A DNA stretch of 29,273 nt, taken from assembly GCA_024689285.1 (NCBI GenBank), contig JAILDR010000211.1:1-29273 (forward strand), read 5' to 3'. The notes under the pieces are model-generated. The model was not told the DNA's origin and made no database searches. It was given only the letters and a program-made list of their open reading frames with translations. A program made the position numbers and the translations under genes. The stretch's first letter is position 1, and every line of letters starts with the position of its first letter. The DNA comes from Bacteroidales bacterium (GTDB lineage Bacteria > Bacteroidota > Bacteroidia > Bacteroidales > F082). This document shows positions 1 through 7,689 of this stretch, in pieces.

Positions 1-168
1 CCCACCTTGTGAGCGGATTAAGCCAGTGATCTACTGTACTTCGATCAGGCAGCGAAAGCGTAGTTATTCTCGCCAATTATTCTTTTGCAGTCAAGATTAA
101 CGAGCGTCACTGCGAGGCTCGGCATGCTTACATGACAATTCGGCTTGCTGTCAAAACCGGTCGTCCCC
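1..168 (-). ncRNA. ssrA: tmRNA (ssrA), 5' part, cut by window edge
   Basis: Transfer-messenger RNA rescues stalled ribosomes and tags the unfinished peptide. Read on the minus strand, the RNA starts at about 168 with GGGGACGACCGGTTTTGACA, the usual tmRNA 5' end. The tag reading frame lies at 74 down to 45 and encodes GENNYAFAA followed by TGA, close to the GENNYALAA-type tags known in Bacteroidetes. The 3' tRNA-like half and its pairing partner lie beyond position 1, so the gene is only partly visible. A promoter sits just upstream. Short open frames over this stretch are not genes. Confidence 0.88.
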
Positions 169-181
169 AAAGAACGGGCTG

Positions 182-212
182 CAAAAATACAGTTAATTTC
201 ATTATCCCGCAA
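182..212 (-). promoter_or_regulatory. Promoter of ssrA
   Basis: On the minus strand TATTTTTG (189-182) matches the Bacteroidetes -7 element TAnnTTTG. A TTG at 212-210 lies 20 bases further upstream, the normal -33 spacing. The predicted start is a few bases before the mature 5' end of tmRNA. Confidence 0.7.
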
Positions 213-241
213 GGGGCTGTGAGAAAATTGTTTATTAAGAT

Positions 242-309
242 GGCTTTTGAAAGTATGTCATCCCTACGTTGGAAAGTGCGGTGGCATGGGATCTGTGCTT
301 TCAAAAGCC
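242..309. repeat. REP-like hairpin 1
   Basis: GGCTTTTGAAAG (242-253) is perfectly complementary to CTTTCAAAAGCC (298-309), giving a 12-bp stem around a loop of about 44 bases. The loop holds a segment beginning ATGTCATCCC that resembles, in inverse orientation, the loop of the neighbouring hairpin. It may be an interspersed palindromic element. It also lies downstream of the sigma-54 regulator gene. Confidence 0.55.
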
Positions 310-319
310 GTATAATTCG

Positions 320-390
320 AATGCCCGACCTTCTATAGATTCCCCGCGGCGCACATGCCTCTGCTGGAATGACATAGAAGGTTGGGCATT
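320..390. repeat. REP-like hairpin 2, possible terminator of the regulator gene
   Basis: AATGCCCGACCTTCTAT (320-336) pairs with 374-390, 17 bp with one G-T position. The inner part read on the minus strand (ATGTCATTCC, AGGCATGTGCG) resembles the loop of hairpin 1 in inverted orientation. It lies directly downstream of the sigma-54 regulator on the minus strand and could end its mRNA, although no strong T-run follows. Confidence 0.5.
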
Positions 391-399
391 ACAATTGAA

Positions 400-1560
400 C
401 TAGTTCAGCGGGTTGCCAAAGAGCACGACATCGTCCTTGGTGATGGTGCTTCCGCAGAGGATGACGAGGCGCTCCACGATGTTGTGTAACTCGCGGATGT
501 TGCCCGTCCACTGGTATTGCTGCAAAGCTTCCATGGCACCTGCATCGAAATGGGGCGCGGCCTTGCCCATGTCTTGGGCAATCAATTCGACGAAGTTGTT
601 TACCAACAACGGGATGTCGTCTTTACGCTCTCGCAAAGGCGGCACTTGAATGACGATGACGCTCAGGCGATGGTAAAGGTCTTCCCTGAAGTTGCCTTTC
701 TCAATTTCGGTTTTCAGGTTTTTGTTGGTGGCGGCCAAAATCCTCACATTTACGGGGATTTCCTTCTCGCCACCCACGCGCACAATCTTGTTTTCCTGCA
801 AGGCTCTCAACACCTTAGCCTGTGCCGAGAGGCTCATGTCGCCAATCTCGTCCAAGAAAAGCGTGCCGCCGTCGGCCAACTCAAAATCACCTTTCTTCTG
901 TTTAATGGCCGATGTGAAAGAGCCTTTTTCGTGACCGAAGAGCTGACTTTCAATGAGTTCCGCAGGAATAGCAGCGCAGTTGACCTCGATGAAAGGGCCG
1001 TGGTTTCTCGGACTGAGTTCGTGCAGCTGACGAGCCACGAGTTCCTTGCCCGTGCCGTTTTCGCCCGTGATGAGCACACGCGCATTGGTCGGTGCCACTT
1101 TCCCGATCATGTCCTTCACTTGAAGCATCGGAGCCGACTCGCCAATCATCTGGCTCTGAATCTTTACGGCTTTCTTGAGTACTTTGTTTTCAGTGGCCAA
1201 ATTCTTGTTGTTGAGCGCATTACGCAGTGTGATGAGCAAGCGGTTCAAGTCGGGTGGCTTAGGGATGAAGTCGAAAGCGCCTTTCTTGATGGCTTCGACA
1301 GCGGTGTCGATAGTGCCGTGTCCCGAAAGCATGATAACGGGCACGTCCGACTCCTGCCGGATGGCTTCCAACACTTCAATGCCGTCCATTTCGGGCATCT
1401 TGATGTCGCAGAAAACGGCATCAAAGTCTTGATCCTTAATGAGTTGTAAGGCGTCTTTGCCGGTGCAGGCGTCTTCCACCTGATAGCTTTCGTTTTCGAG
1501 GATGTCGCGCAACACGCGGCGGATGGGGGCCTCGTCGTCGATGATGAGTATCTTGGTCAT
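400..1560 (-). CDS. Sigma-54 dependent response regulator (NtrC/AtoC type), no Fis domain
   Basis: A two-component response regulator. An N-terminal receiver domain (about 1-120, phospho-acceptor D52 in CDIKMPEMDG) controls an AAA+ ATPase (about 138-370) that remodels sigma-54 RNA polymerase. The ATPase has Walker A GENGTGK (167-173) and Walker B TLFLDE (233-238). The sigma-54 contact loop, normally GAFTGA, reads GSFTSA (213-218). The protein ends about 35 residues after GNIRELHN, so the C-terminal Fis-type DNA-binding helix-turn-helix is missing. It may act from solution or with a partner. The start is the ATG at 1560. The divergent upstream region contains a minus-strand TATCTTTG (1585-1578) suited to this gene. 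A partner histidine kinase is not in the window. Confidence 0.93.
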   Translation of the reverse strand: MTKILIIDDEAPIRRVLRDILENESYQVEDACTGKDALQLIKDQDFDAVFCDIKMPEMDGIEVLEAIRQESDVPVIMLSGHGTIDTAVEAIKKGAFDFIPKPPDLNRLLITLRNALNNKNLATENKVLKKAVKIQSQMIGESAPMLQVKDMIGKVAPTNARVLITGENGTGKELVARQLHELSPRNHGPFIEVNCAAIPAELIESQLFGHEKGSFTSAIKQKKGDFELADGGTLFLDEIGDMSLSAQAKVLRALQENKIVRVGGEKEIPVNVRILAATNKNLKTEIEKGNFREDLYHRLSVIVIQVPPLRERKDDIPLLVNNFVELIAQDMGKAAPHFDAGAMEALQQYQWTGNIRELHNIVERLVILCGSTITKDDVVLFGNPLN

Positions 1561-1607
1561 CTGTCTTTAATTTTGTGCAAAGATAGCGACTTTTGGCTCA
1601 TTTTTTC

Positions 1608-1615
1608 TATTTTTG
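1608..1615 (+). promoter_or_regulatory. -7 element for the FGE-like gene
   Basis: TATTTTTG matches TAnnTTTG and lies 18 bases before the ATG at 1634. No clear -33 TTG is seen at the right distance. The opposite strand carries TATCTTTG at 1585-1578 for the divergent regulator. Confidence 0.5.
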
Positions 1616-1633
1616 CCTTCAAATTATTGAAAA

Positions 1634-2476
1634 ATGAAGAGGATTTCACTGCTTATTGGTTTGCTGTTGGGACTGCAGATGATGCTTTTTGCCCAAGACA
1701 CACTTCCTGCGCCTACTTCATATCGGGTCAACAAGGTGTCTTTCAATATGGTACGTATCGAGGCGGGCGGCTTCTGGATGGGCGCGCAACGTAAGGATAC
1801 GGCCGAGTTCAACTACGACCGCATGGCGCAAATCGATGAGTTGCCAGTGCATTTCGTGACAATGCGCGAAGATTATTATATCGGCCAAACTGAAGTGACG
1901 CAAAAGCTCTGGAAAGCCGTGATGGGCTATAACCCAAGCCGTTACAAATGCCCTAAACGTCCTGTGACTAATGTCGATTACTTTGAGGTGCAGGAATTCT
2001 TACGTCGCCTCGACAGCATCACAGGGATGCAGTTTCGCTTGCCTACCGAGGAGGAATGGGAGTATGCGGCACGTGGCGGGAAAAACTCGAAAGGCTATAT
2101 CTACAGCGGCGGCAAAGAGGTGGATCGTGTGGCTTGGCATAACGGCAATGCGCGCAAAACCAAGAAAGTGAAGAAACGCAATGCCAACGAGTTAGGCATC
2201 TACGACATGAGTGGCAACGTGTGGGAATGGTGCGTATCCAAATATCGCTATTATGACAAGGAGCGCAACGCCACTTTGGGTAAAGATGGACAGATGTACT
2301 GCATCCGGGGCGGCGGTTGGCAGTTGCCCAAGACTTCGTGCCGTGTCTCGTGGCGCGGCAAACGTCTTCCCGACCTGAAGAATTCCTTTGGCGGTTTCAG
2401 GCTGTGTCTGGATGCGAAATACGTGAAACAGGAAGAAGCTCCCGAAGAGGAAATCCTCATGAAAGAGGAGGAGTGA
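1634..2476 (+). CDS. Secreted formylglycine-generating-enzyme-like (SUMF1/GldK type) protein
   Basis: A 280-residue protein with an N-terminal signal peptide (hydrophobic 4-19, likely cut before QDTLP). The rest is one FGE/SUMF1 domain: an early region with GGFWMG, the signature FRLPTEEEWEYAARGG, SGNVWEW, RGGGW and a closing FGGFR. In Bacteroidetes such domains often occur in non-enzymatic surface proteins such as GldJ/GldK of the type IX secretion system as well as in true sulfatase-maturing enzymes. I do not see the pair of cysteines expected for catalysis, so a structural or binding role is as likely. The C-terminus is strongly acidic. The last 20 bases overlap the 3' end of the convergent protease gene. 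Confidence 0.85.
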   Translation: MKRISLLIGLLLGLQMMLFAQDTLPAPTSYRVNKVSFNMVRIEAGGFWMGAQRKDTAEFNYDRMAQIDELPVHFVTMREDYYIGQTEVTQKLWKAVMGYNPSRYKCPKRPVTNVDYFEVQEFLRRLDSITGMQFRLPTEEEWEYAARGGKNSKGYIYSGGKEVDRVAWHNGNARKTKKVKKRNANELGIYDMSGNVWEWCVSKYRYYDKERNATLGKDGQMYCIRGGGWQLPKTSCRVSWRGKRLPDLKNSFGGFRLCLDAKYVKQEEAPEEEILMKEEE

Positions 2477-2897
2477 GTCTGAGCTTTTTACTCCTATAAT
2501 TAATAACGGCCTTGTGTTTTTTCAGCAAATCCCCGCCGATGATGCCGTCGATGTGGGGTAGATGGAGTTTGCCGTACATCTCGTGGATGTTTTCCAGGTC
2601 CAAAGCAACACCTTCATAATCTGTGATTTCCAGTTCTCCGATGGACATGCTGTCGATGATGAAAGTGGAGCTTTCCAAGTCGGAGCTGCCCACACCGGCA
2701 GTCAGGCCTTCCTTCTTCTCAAACTGAAGGTCGTCAATAAACGTGGTAATGGTTTTGGGATCAAACACGGAGCGTGAGGCTCCTGTGTCAATAAGGAAAC
2801 GGGCTCCCTTACCATGAATCTTTCCTTTGACCATGATATGGAAGCCGTCTCCCTCAATATCAAGCAGTTGAATAGGTACTTCGATATAGCGTCGCAT
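2457..2897 (-). CDS. Retropepsin-like aspartyl protease
   Basis: A 146-residue single-domain protein with the retroviral-type aspartyl protease signature FLIDTGAS (active D37) and the later hydrophobic-glycine motif IDGIIGGDLL, the second half of the flap/active-site fold. Such proteins act as homodimers. No signal peptide is visible, so it is probably cytoplasmic. It follows the LOG-family gene with a single base between stop and start, so the two are co-transcribed. Its 3' end overlaps the convergent FGE-like gene by 20 bases. Confidence 0.85.
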   Translation of the reverse strand: MRRYIEVPIQLLDIEGDGFHIMVKGKIHGKGARFLIDTGASRSVFDPKTITTFIDDLQFEKKEGLTAGVGSSDLESSTFIIDSMSIGELEITDYEGVALDLENIHEMYGKLHLPHIDGIIGGDLLKKHKAVINYRSKKLRLTPPLS

Positions 2898-2898
2898 A

Positions 2899-3615
2899 TC
2901 AGAAGTTGGGCTTGATGGCGTATTTCTTGTAGAAGTCCTTGATGATTTTCACGGCTTCGTCGGCGGTGTCGACGACATGGAAAATATCGAAGTCTTCTTC
3001 TTTGATCATGTGATTGGCGAGCAAAGTGCTTCTGAACCAGTCAATCAGTCCTTCCCAATAGTCTTTTCCGACAAGGACGATGGGGAAGTCGACCATTTTG
3101 TTGGTTTGGACGAGGGTGATAGCCTCGGAGAGTTCGTCCAAGGTGCCGAAGCCGCCAGGCATGGCGATGTAACCCTGCGCATAACGCATGAAGATGGTCT
3201 TGCGGACGAAGAAATAGTCAAAGTTGATGTTCTTGTCGTGGTCGATATAAGGATTGAAATGTTGCTCAAAAGGCAGGTTGATGTTTAGTCCGACGCTGGT
3301 GGCACCGCCTTGATTGGCGCCTTTGTTGCCGGCTTCCATGATGCCGGGACCGCCACCTGTGATGGTGCCGAAGCCGTAGTCGGCCAGTTTTTCCGCAATC
3401 TCGACGGCCATCTCATAGTATTTGTCGCCCGGCTGGGTGCGTGCCGATCCGAAAATGGCCACGCAAGGCCCGATTTTCGACATCTTCTCCATGCCTTCCA
3501 CAAATTCTGCCATGATCTTGAACACCGACCACGAATTATGTGTCTTGATGTCGTTCCACGATTTGGGGTGGAAGCTTTCGCGGATGATTTGTTCTTCTTT
3601 TTCAGTTATGGGCAT
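2899..3615 (-). CDS. TIGR00730/LOG-family Rossmann-fold protein
   Basis: A 238-residue protein of the LOG (lysine-decarboxylase-like) family. Members of this family with phosphoribohydrolase activity release cytokinin-type bases from nucleotide monophosphates. The two family motifs are present: GGGPGIMEA (87-95) and PGGFGTLDE (153-161). The Rossmann core starts at VAIFGSAR (about 52). The substrate in this organism cannot be told. It is the first gene of a two-gene operon with the aspartyl protease. The start chosen is the ATG at 3615, preceded by A-rich sequence. Confidence 0.9.
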   Translation of the reverse strand: MPITEKEEQIIRESFHPKSWNDIKTHNSWSVFKIMAEFVEGMEKMSKIGPCVAIFGSARTQPGDKYYEMAVEIAEKLADYGFGTITGGGPGIMEAGNKGANQGGATSVGLNINLPFEQHFNPYIDHDKNINFDYFFVRKTIFMRYAQGYIAMPGGFGTLDELSEAITLVQTNKMVDFPIVLVGKDYWEGLIDWFRSTLLANHMIKEEDFDIFHVVDTADEAVKIIKDFYKKYAIKPNF

Positions 3616-3655
3616 AAAAAATTCAAAATATAAGATTCAAAATTCAAAATTTCTG

Positions 3656-3663
3656 TATTTTTG
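3656..3663 (+). promoter_or_regulatory. -7 element for tRNA-Gly
   Basis: TATTTTTG, followed by CAGCC, matches TAnnTTTG and lies about 12 bases before the mature tRNA 5' end. The stretch 3617-3650 is an A-rich direct repeat of ATTCAAAAT-like units. Confidence 0.6.
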
Positions 3664-3675
3664 CAGCCGATAAAC

Positions 3676-3748
3676 GCGAATGTAGCTCAGTTGGTAGAGC
3701 ATCAGCTTCCCAAGCTGAGGGTCGCGGGTTCGAACCCCGTTATTCGCT
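3676..3748 (+). tRNA. tRNA-Gly (anticodon CCC)
   Basis: A full cloverleaf: acceptor GCGAATG pairs with TATTCGC (one G-T), D arm GCTCAGTTGGTAGAGC, anticodon stem TCAGC/GCTGA with loop TTCCCAA (anticodon CCC), and T arm GCGGG-TTCGAAC-CCCGT. CCA is not encoded. A strong terminator follows three bases later. Confidence 0.95.
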
Positions 3749-3750
3749 CA

Positions 3751-3787
3751 AAATTATGGGGTTGCGCTATGCGCAACCCCATAATTT
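3751..3787. terminator. Bidirectional intrinsic terminator
   Basis: A perfect 17-bp inverted repeat (AAATTATGGGGTTGCGC and its complement) around a 3-base TAT loop. It is AT-rich at both feet, so both strands see a U-rich tail. It lies between tRNA-Gly (plus) and the stop of the SPFH gene (minus, 3790) and serves both. Confidence 0.9.
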
Positions 3788-3789
3788 TA

Positions 3790-5085
3790 TTACGCCATCG
3801 CTGTTCCGCATTCAGGGCAGAACTTGCCGGTCACCTCGGTGCCGCATTTCGGGCATTTCTTCGGGGCGTCGTCGGCAGGGATGGGAGCACCACACTCAGG
3901 GCAGAATTTGCCAGTGGTCTCGGTGCCGCACTTCGGGCACTTCTTGGCTGCCTTGGGAGCCGGGGCGGGAGTACCGCAGTTGGGGCAGAACTTACCCGTG
4001 ATGGGAGTGCCGCACTTCGGGCAGGGAACGCCTTGCGTTTGAGGAACGGCAGCACCGCCTTGTTGCTGTTGTGCATACGGGTCGTAGTTCTGTTGCTGGC
4101 CTTGGTTGTTCCAAGCGTTCTGCATCACGCCACCCGTCATACCGCCCGTGCCGGCGTTCATCATGCCGAGGCCGATGAAAGCGTTGCCAGCACCACCAGG
4201 GTTGTTGGCTGCGTCACCCATGACGTCGATGATCTTACCTTGCTGCATCATCGAGTTGGAGCTGTATTCGTAGCGGTCGATCTTGGCCTGGCTGGCTTCG
4301 TCGAGTGAGACGGATTCCACAGTGAAGCTGACCAAACGGATACCGCGGGCACGGATAGGCTCGTCGAACACGCGCTCGTCCATCACCTGCTTGATCTCGT
4401 CGGTGTAGCTCGGGAGTTCGAGCACAGGAACGCGATGTTTGCTGTTGCCCATCTCGTTGAGCACGTTCTGGAAGGCTGCGATTACCTCGCTACGCATCTG
4501 CTCGGTGATGTCACCTTTCTTCACCACATTGCCTGTACCGGCATGGTTACGCATGAAGATGGCCACGTCGTCGAGGCGGAAGGTGTACTTACCGTAGCAG
4601 CGCACGTTGACGCCCATCGGGCTCAGCGAGCCAGTCATCTGGTTCGGGATGGCATGCGACCAGTCCTGGAAGGGGATAGGTGTGGCTGTGCCGAACTTGT
4701 TGTCGAGGATTTCCTTCGCGTTAAAGAAGAACACGGCCTGCTCCTTGGCGGGCGTACCACCGTAGGTGAAACGCTGCCACATCTCCTTGAAGACGGGACC
4801 AAACTGTCCGCCAAAGAATGAAGGCGACGAGGATTCATCGAAGGTGTAAACACCTTCTTCTGCCGTAGCGTCAAGCACCGCACCGCTGTCGTAGATGACG
4901 GCCACCTGGCCGGGAGCCACGAGGATACGGCTGCCTTTTGAGATTTGACCCGTCTTGGTGGTTTGCTTCACCATCAGGGTTTCCATGTCCATGTTGTCGC
5001 ATTTGATTAGGTCTAACCACTGGTCTTTCAGGGTTCCGCCGATGGCGCCGCCAGCTGCACCTAAAATCTGTTTAATAAGTCCCAT
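3790..5085 (-). CDS. SPFH-domain (virion-core-protein-like) protein with three double zinc ribbons
   Basis: A 431-residue protein of the YdjI-type SPFH/Band-7 family, membrane-associated scaffold proteins often linked to envelope stress. Residues about 1-290 form the SPFH region. A glycine/asparagine/glutamine-rich linker with runs of Q follows. The C-terminus has three pairs of zinc-ribbon knuckles of the form CPKCGT...GKFCPxCG, each separated by alanine/lysine/proline-rich spacers. The near-identical knuckles look like recent internal duplication. The next gene upstream (5183-6085) also ends in a zinc ribbon and points the same way, so they may work together. Confidence 0.88.
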   Translation of the reverse strand: MGLIKQILGAAGGAIGGTLKDQWLDLIKCDNMDMETLMVKQTTKTGQISKGSRILVAPGQVAVIYDSGAVLDATAEEGVYTFDESSSPSFFGGQFGPVFKEMWQRFTYGGTPAKEQAVFFFNAKEILDNKFGTATPIPFQDWSHAIPNQMTGSLSPMGVNVRCYGKYTFRLDDVAIFMRNHAGTGNVVKKGDITEQMRSEVIAAFQNVLNEMGNSKHRVPVLELPSYTDEIKQVMDERVFDEPIRARGIRLVSFTVESVSLDEASQAKIDRYEYSSNSMMQQGKIIDVMGDAANNPGGAGNAFIGLGMMNAGTGGMTGGVMQNAWNNQGQQQNYDPYAQQQQGGAAVPQTQGVPCPKCGTPITGKFCPNCGTPAPAPKAAKKCPKCGTETTGKFCPECGAPIPADDAPKKCPKCGTEVTGKFCPECGTAMA

Positions 5086-5182
5086 TGTGTTTTTTGTTTA
5101 ATTGTTGATTATTTATTGTTTAATGTTGTTAAAAATCCGCGTTTTGCTTCTCAATAAATATGCCAAATTATTGTCGAAAAGG

Positions 5183-6085
5183 TCAATTTATAGAATGAAT
5201 ATCAGACAGCACCCAGTCATGTTCGCCGTTGGTGATGACGCTGCCGCAATAGGTGCATTGTCCTGATGAGGTGACTTCAGTCGGGGCGCCGCAGTTGGGG
5301 CAGTTGGTGATGGAGTTGCCCTTCTTGCCTGGGTCGGTCTTCAGGCCAGCCTTGCGGTTGAAGACCAACTCGTATTTCATGTACCAGTCGCGGTCGGGGT
5401 CGCTCTCAATGACTTTGCCAGTGGCGTCACTGATGACATAGTCGCGCATCACGGCATTGAGCGCCACAGTCAGCACTTCCTTGTCGCCGTCCTGGACGAA
5501 AGATTGCAGTGAGCAGTGCTTGATGGCAATCTTCTCGACCACATTAGTCTTGCCCAAACGGATGTATTCATCTAACTGTTGCTTGTGCGTGTTGAAGAGG
5601 GTCTCGCTCTCAAACGGGCGGATGGGCTTCCAGTCCTTGGCGGTCCAGGCAGCCTGTATGGTCATGAACACCTCACGGGCAAAGCCGATGAACTTGTCGG
5701 ACGAGAAGGCCGGGTCGATGGCTTGGATTTGCGCAGCCACCATGGCACTGTTGTCGTAGTTAAAATCGGTGTTAGCTTGTTGTTGTACCTGCTGGTTGAC
5801 GAATTTCGGGTCGGAGGCTTGTTTCTTCTTCTTTTTCCTGACGATAATCAATACGACAATGACCACAATGACAACGGGAATCAATACTGGATACCTGAAG
5901 CAGATATATATGAGCCAAAGCAGGGCACCTAAGTCGGAATCTCCACCGTCAAAGCCACTGTCTCCACCGAGAAAGCGGTTCTGGTTGCCCACATCGGCAA
6001 TGGCCATCGTGCTGCATAGCAAGGCCATGAGCATGAATGCAAAGGGTAAATACTGTCTTAATTTGTTGAAATCCAATTTTTTCAT
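5183..6085 (-). CDS. Membrane Tim44-like domain protein with C-terminal zinc ribbon
   Basis: A 300-residue protein. A signal-like hydrophobic segment (about 13-31) is followed by a glycine-rich stretch, a strong membrane span (about 54-82, VLIPVVIVVIVVLIIV) and a polylysine stop. The cytoplasmic part (about 110-245) resembles the Tim44-like/MBA1 domain. The C-terminus carries one zinc ribbon (CPNCGAP...CTYCGS). Ninety-seven bases separate it from the SPFH gene downstream, which also carries zinc ribbons. A joint membrane-associated role is an inference from proximity. Confidence 0.8.
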   Translation of the reverse strand: MKKLDFNKLRQYLPFAFMLMALLCSTMAIADVGNQNRFLGGDSGFDGGDSDLGALLWLIYICFRYPVLIPVVIVVIVVLIIVRKKKKKQASDPKFVNQQVQQQANTDFNYDNSAMVAAQIQAIDPAFSSDKFIGFAREVFMTIQAAWTAKDWKPIRPFESETLFNTHKQQLDEYIRLGKTNVVEKIAIKHCSLQSFVQDGDKEVLTVALNAVMRDYVISDATGKVIESDPDRDWYMKYELVFNRKAGLKTDPGKKGNSITNCPNCGAPTEVTSSGQCTYCGSVITNGEHDWVLSDIHSIN

Positions 6086-6234
6086 AATTCAGGGTCTGAG
6101 TTAGTTCTCTTTTTAGCCCTACAAAAATAATGAAAAAGTTGGAAAAAGTAGCGTTTTTGCTGAAAAAAACGAAAAATTAATACTGTCAATCCAAAGATTT
6201 AACGCCTTTTGTGTCACCGAAACAAAAGTTTTCC

Positions 6235-6242
6235 TATTTTTG
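6235..6242 (+). promoter_or_regulatory. -7 element for tRNA-Val
   Basis: TATTTTTG, followed by CAGCG, lies 18 bases before the tRNA 5' end. A TTTG at 6208-6211 is a possible -33 element, although its 23-base spacing is longer than usual. Confidence 0.55.
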
Positions 6243-6259
6243 CAGCGCGAAATGCAAGA

Positions 6260-6334
6260 GGGAGCTTAGCTCAGTTGGTTCAGAGCATCGCCCTTACAAG
6301 GCGGGGGTCGTTGGTTCGAGTCCAACAGTTCCCA
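6260..6334 (+). tRNA. tRNA-Val (anticodon TAC), probable integration site
   Basis: Cloverleaf with acceptor GGGAGCT/AGTTCCC, anticodon stem TCGCC/GGCGG with loop CTTACAA (anticodon TAC), and T arm GTTGG-TTCGAGT-CCAAC. CCA is not encoded. An integrase gene begins about 115 bases downstream and all phage-like genes lie on that side, so the 3' end of this tRNA is the likely left attachment site. I found no second copy of the tRNA 3' end within the window, so the right end of the element must lie beyond 29273. Confidence 0.95.
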
Positions 6335-6448
6335 CGGACACTGTAAATCAGTGATTTGCGCCAAAATAAAGAAAAAATCGGCGCAAAATCGGCACAAATT
6401 TCACGACGTTTTTCTTTCCCCTGGATGATGCCGGGGGAAAGAAAAAAA

Positions 6449-7618
6449 ATGCCTAAATCGAATCAAGAAAATCTTCCTGCTGAAAAAAACTTTGGTTTTG
6501 TTGACTACATTCCCGCCGTAGTCAAACACAACGCCCATGGCTGGAGCATTGAATATCATGCCATCGATCCGGCTACCGGGAAACTCAAGCGGCACGCTGT
6601 AAAGCTGAACGTGTTGCGGAAAAGGTATGCGTGCCTGGCCGACTTCAAACAGCACGCAGCGCGGATCTGCATTCAGATCAACGGGCAGCTTGCCGGTGGA
6701 TGGACTCCGTTCGGAGAGAGCCGCAACGTCCGTATGCTCATGCCGGTGCGCATGGTGGCCGACACCTATATAAAAGAAAAGGAGTCGGAGCTTCGTCCGG
6801 ACACGATGCGGTCGTACAAGTCGTTCCGAAACGTCTTTACCGACTGGCTGGATAAGGAGTGCAAGGATCTTCCGATTGGATCCTTTGGGCGGCTCCTGGC
6901 GGTTCGCTTCATGGATGATCTGTTTGCCGGTGGCCTGCGCGGGCGGTCCTACAATAACCGACTGAAGCAGGGAAGGGCTTTCTTTTCGTGGTGCGTAGAA
7001 AAGTGCTATGCCAAGGAAAACCCGTTTGCGACGATCAAGGCCAAGCGCGAAGAGCCGAAAAAGAGGATCCCTATCCCGCCCGATGCCAGGCAGCGCATCA
7101 CCGACTACCTGAAGGACCGCAATCCTGGCATGTTGACCTTGTACCAGCTGGTCTTCGATTCGTTGATCCGTCCGATGGAGGCCTGGCGGCTCACTGTCGG
7201 CCATGTGCATCTGACAGAGGGTTATATCCATGTATCTGAAGACATATCGAAGACGCACTACAGCCGTATTGCGACGCTGACTCCTGAACTGGTGGAAAGG
7301 CTGCGTGTGATGACCGACGGCCATTGCCCTGAAGAGTATCTTTTCGGCCCTCGATATGCTCCTGGTCCCAAGCATATCCGGTACCAGAACTTCCGCGAGG
7401 ATTGGGACCGCGTGAGGACGGAACTACACCTCCCGGCAGAAATGCAGCTCTACAGCCTGCGCGACACCGGCATAAACGAAATGCTCAAGTCGGGCATCGA
7501 CGCGCTGACAGTGCTTCAGCACGCCGACCACCACGACCTGAGCATCACCACCAGGTATGCCAACCACGCAGACCCTCACCTGGTGGAGACTATCTCGAAG
7601 AAGGCACCTCGATTCTGA
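6449..7618 (+). CDS. Tyrosine recombinase (integrase) 1, adjacent to tRNA-Val
   Basis: A site-specific recombinase of 389 residues from the ATG at 6449; upstream in-frame ATGs at 6425/6428 and a TTG at 6356 are alternatives. A SAM-like core-binding domain (about 95-200) precedes the catalytic domain. Likely catalytic residues are R241 (DSLIRPMEAW), K268, R338, a histidine in LQHADHH (358-362) and the nucleophile Y370 (TTRYANH). The box II histidine is replaced by tyrosine (YSLRDTG). Its place right after tRNA-Val suggests it inserts the element there. A second, unrelated-looking integrase follows 71 bases downstream. Confidence 0.9.
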   Translation: MPKSNQENLPAEKNFGFVDYIPAVVKHNAHGWSIEYHAIDPATGKLKRHAVKLNVLRKRYACLADFKQHAARICIQINGQLAGGWTPFGESRNVRMLMPVRMVADTYIKEKESELRPDTMRSYKSFRNVFTDWLDKECKDLPIGSFGRLLAVRFMDDLFAGGLRGRSYNNRLKQGRAFFSWCVEKCYAKENPFATIKAKREEPKKRIPIPPDARQRITDYLKDRNPGMLTLYQLVFDSLIRPMEAWRLTVGHVHLTEGYIHVSEDISKTHYSRIATLTPELVERLRVMTDGHCPEEYLFGPRYAPGPKHIRYQNFREDWDRVRTELHLPAEMQLYSLRDTGINEMLKSGIDALTVLQHADHHDLSITTRYANHADPHLVETISKKAPRF

Positions 7619-7689
7619 CACAATCAACGGGCGCAGCCCGCATTGTGCCTGGGTGCGCCCTATTCAATAACCATCTAATTTCATGTACC

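Noticed and set aside
132..338. 68-codon plus-strand frame near the left edge
   Set aside because: It runs antisense through the tmRNA 5' end, its promoter and the first hairpin, and has no coding signature.
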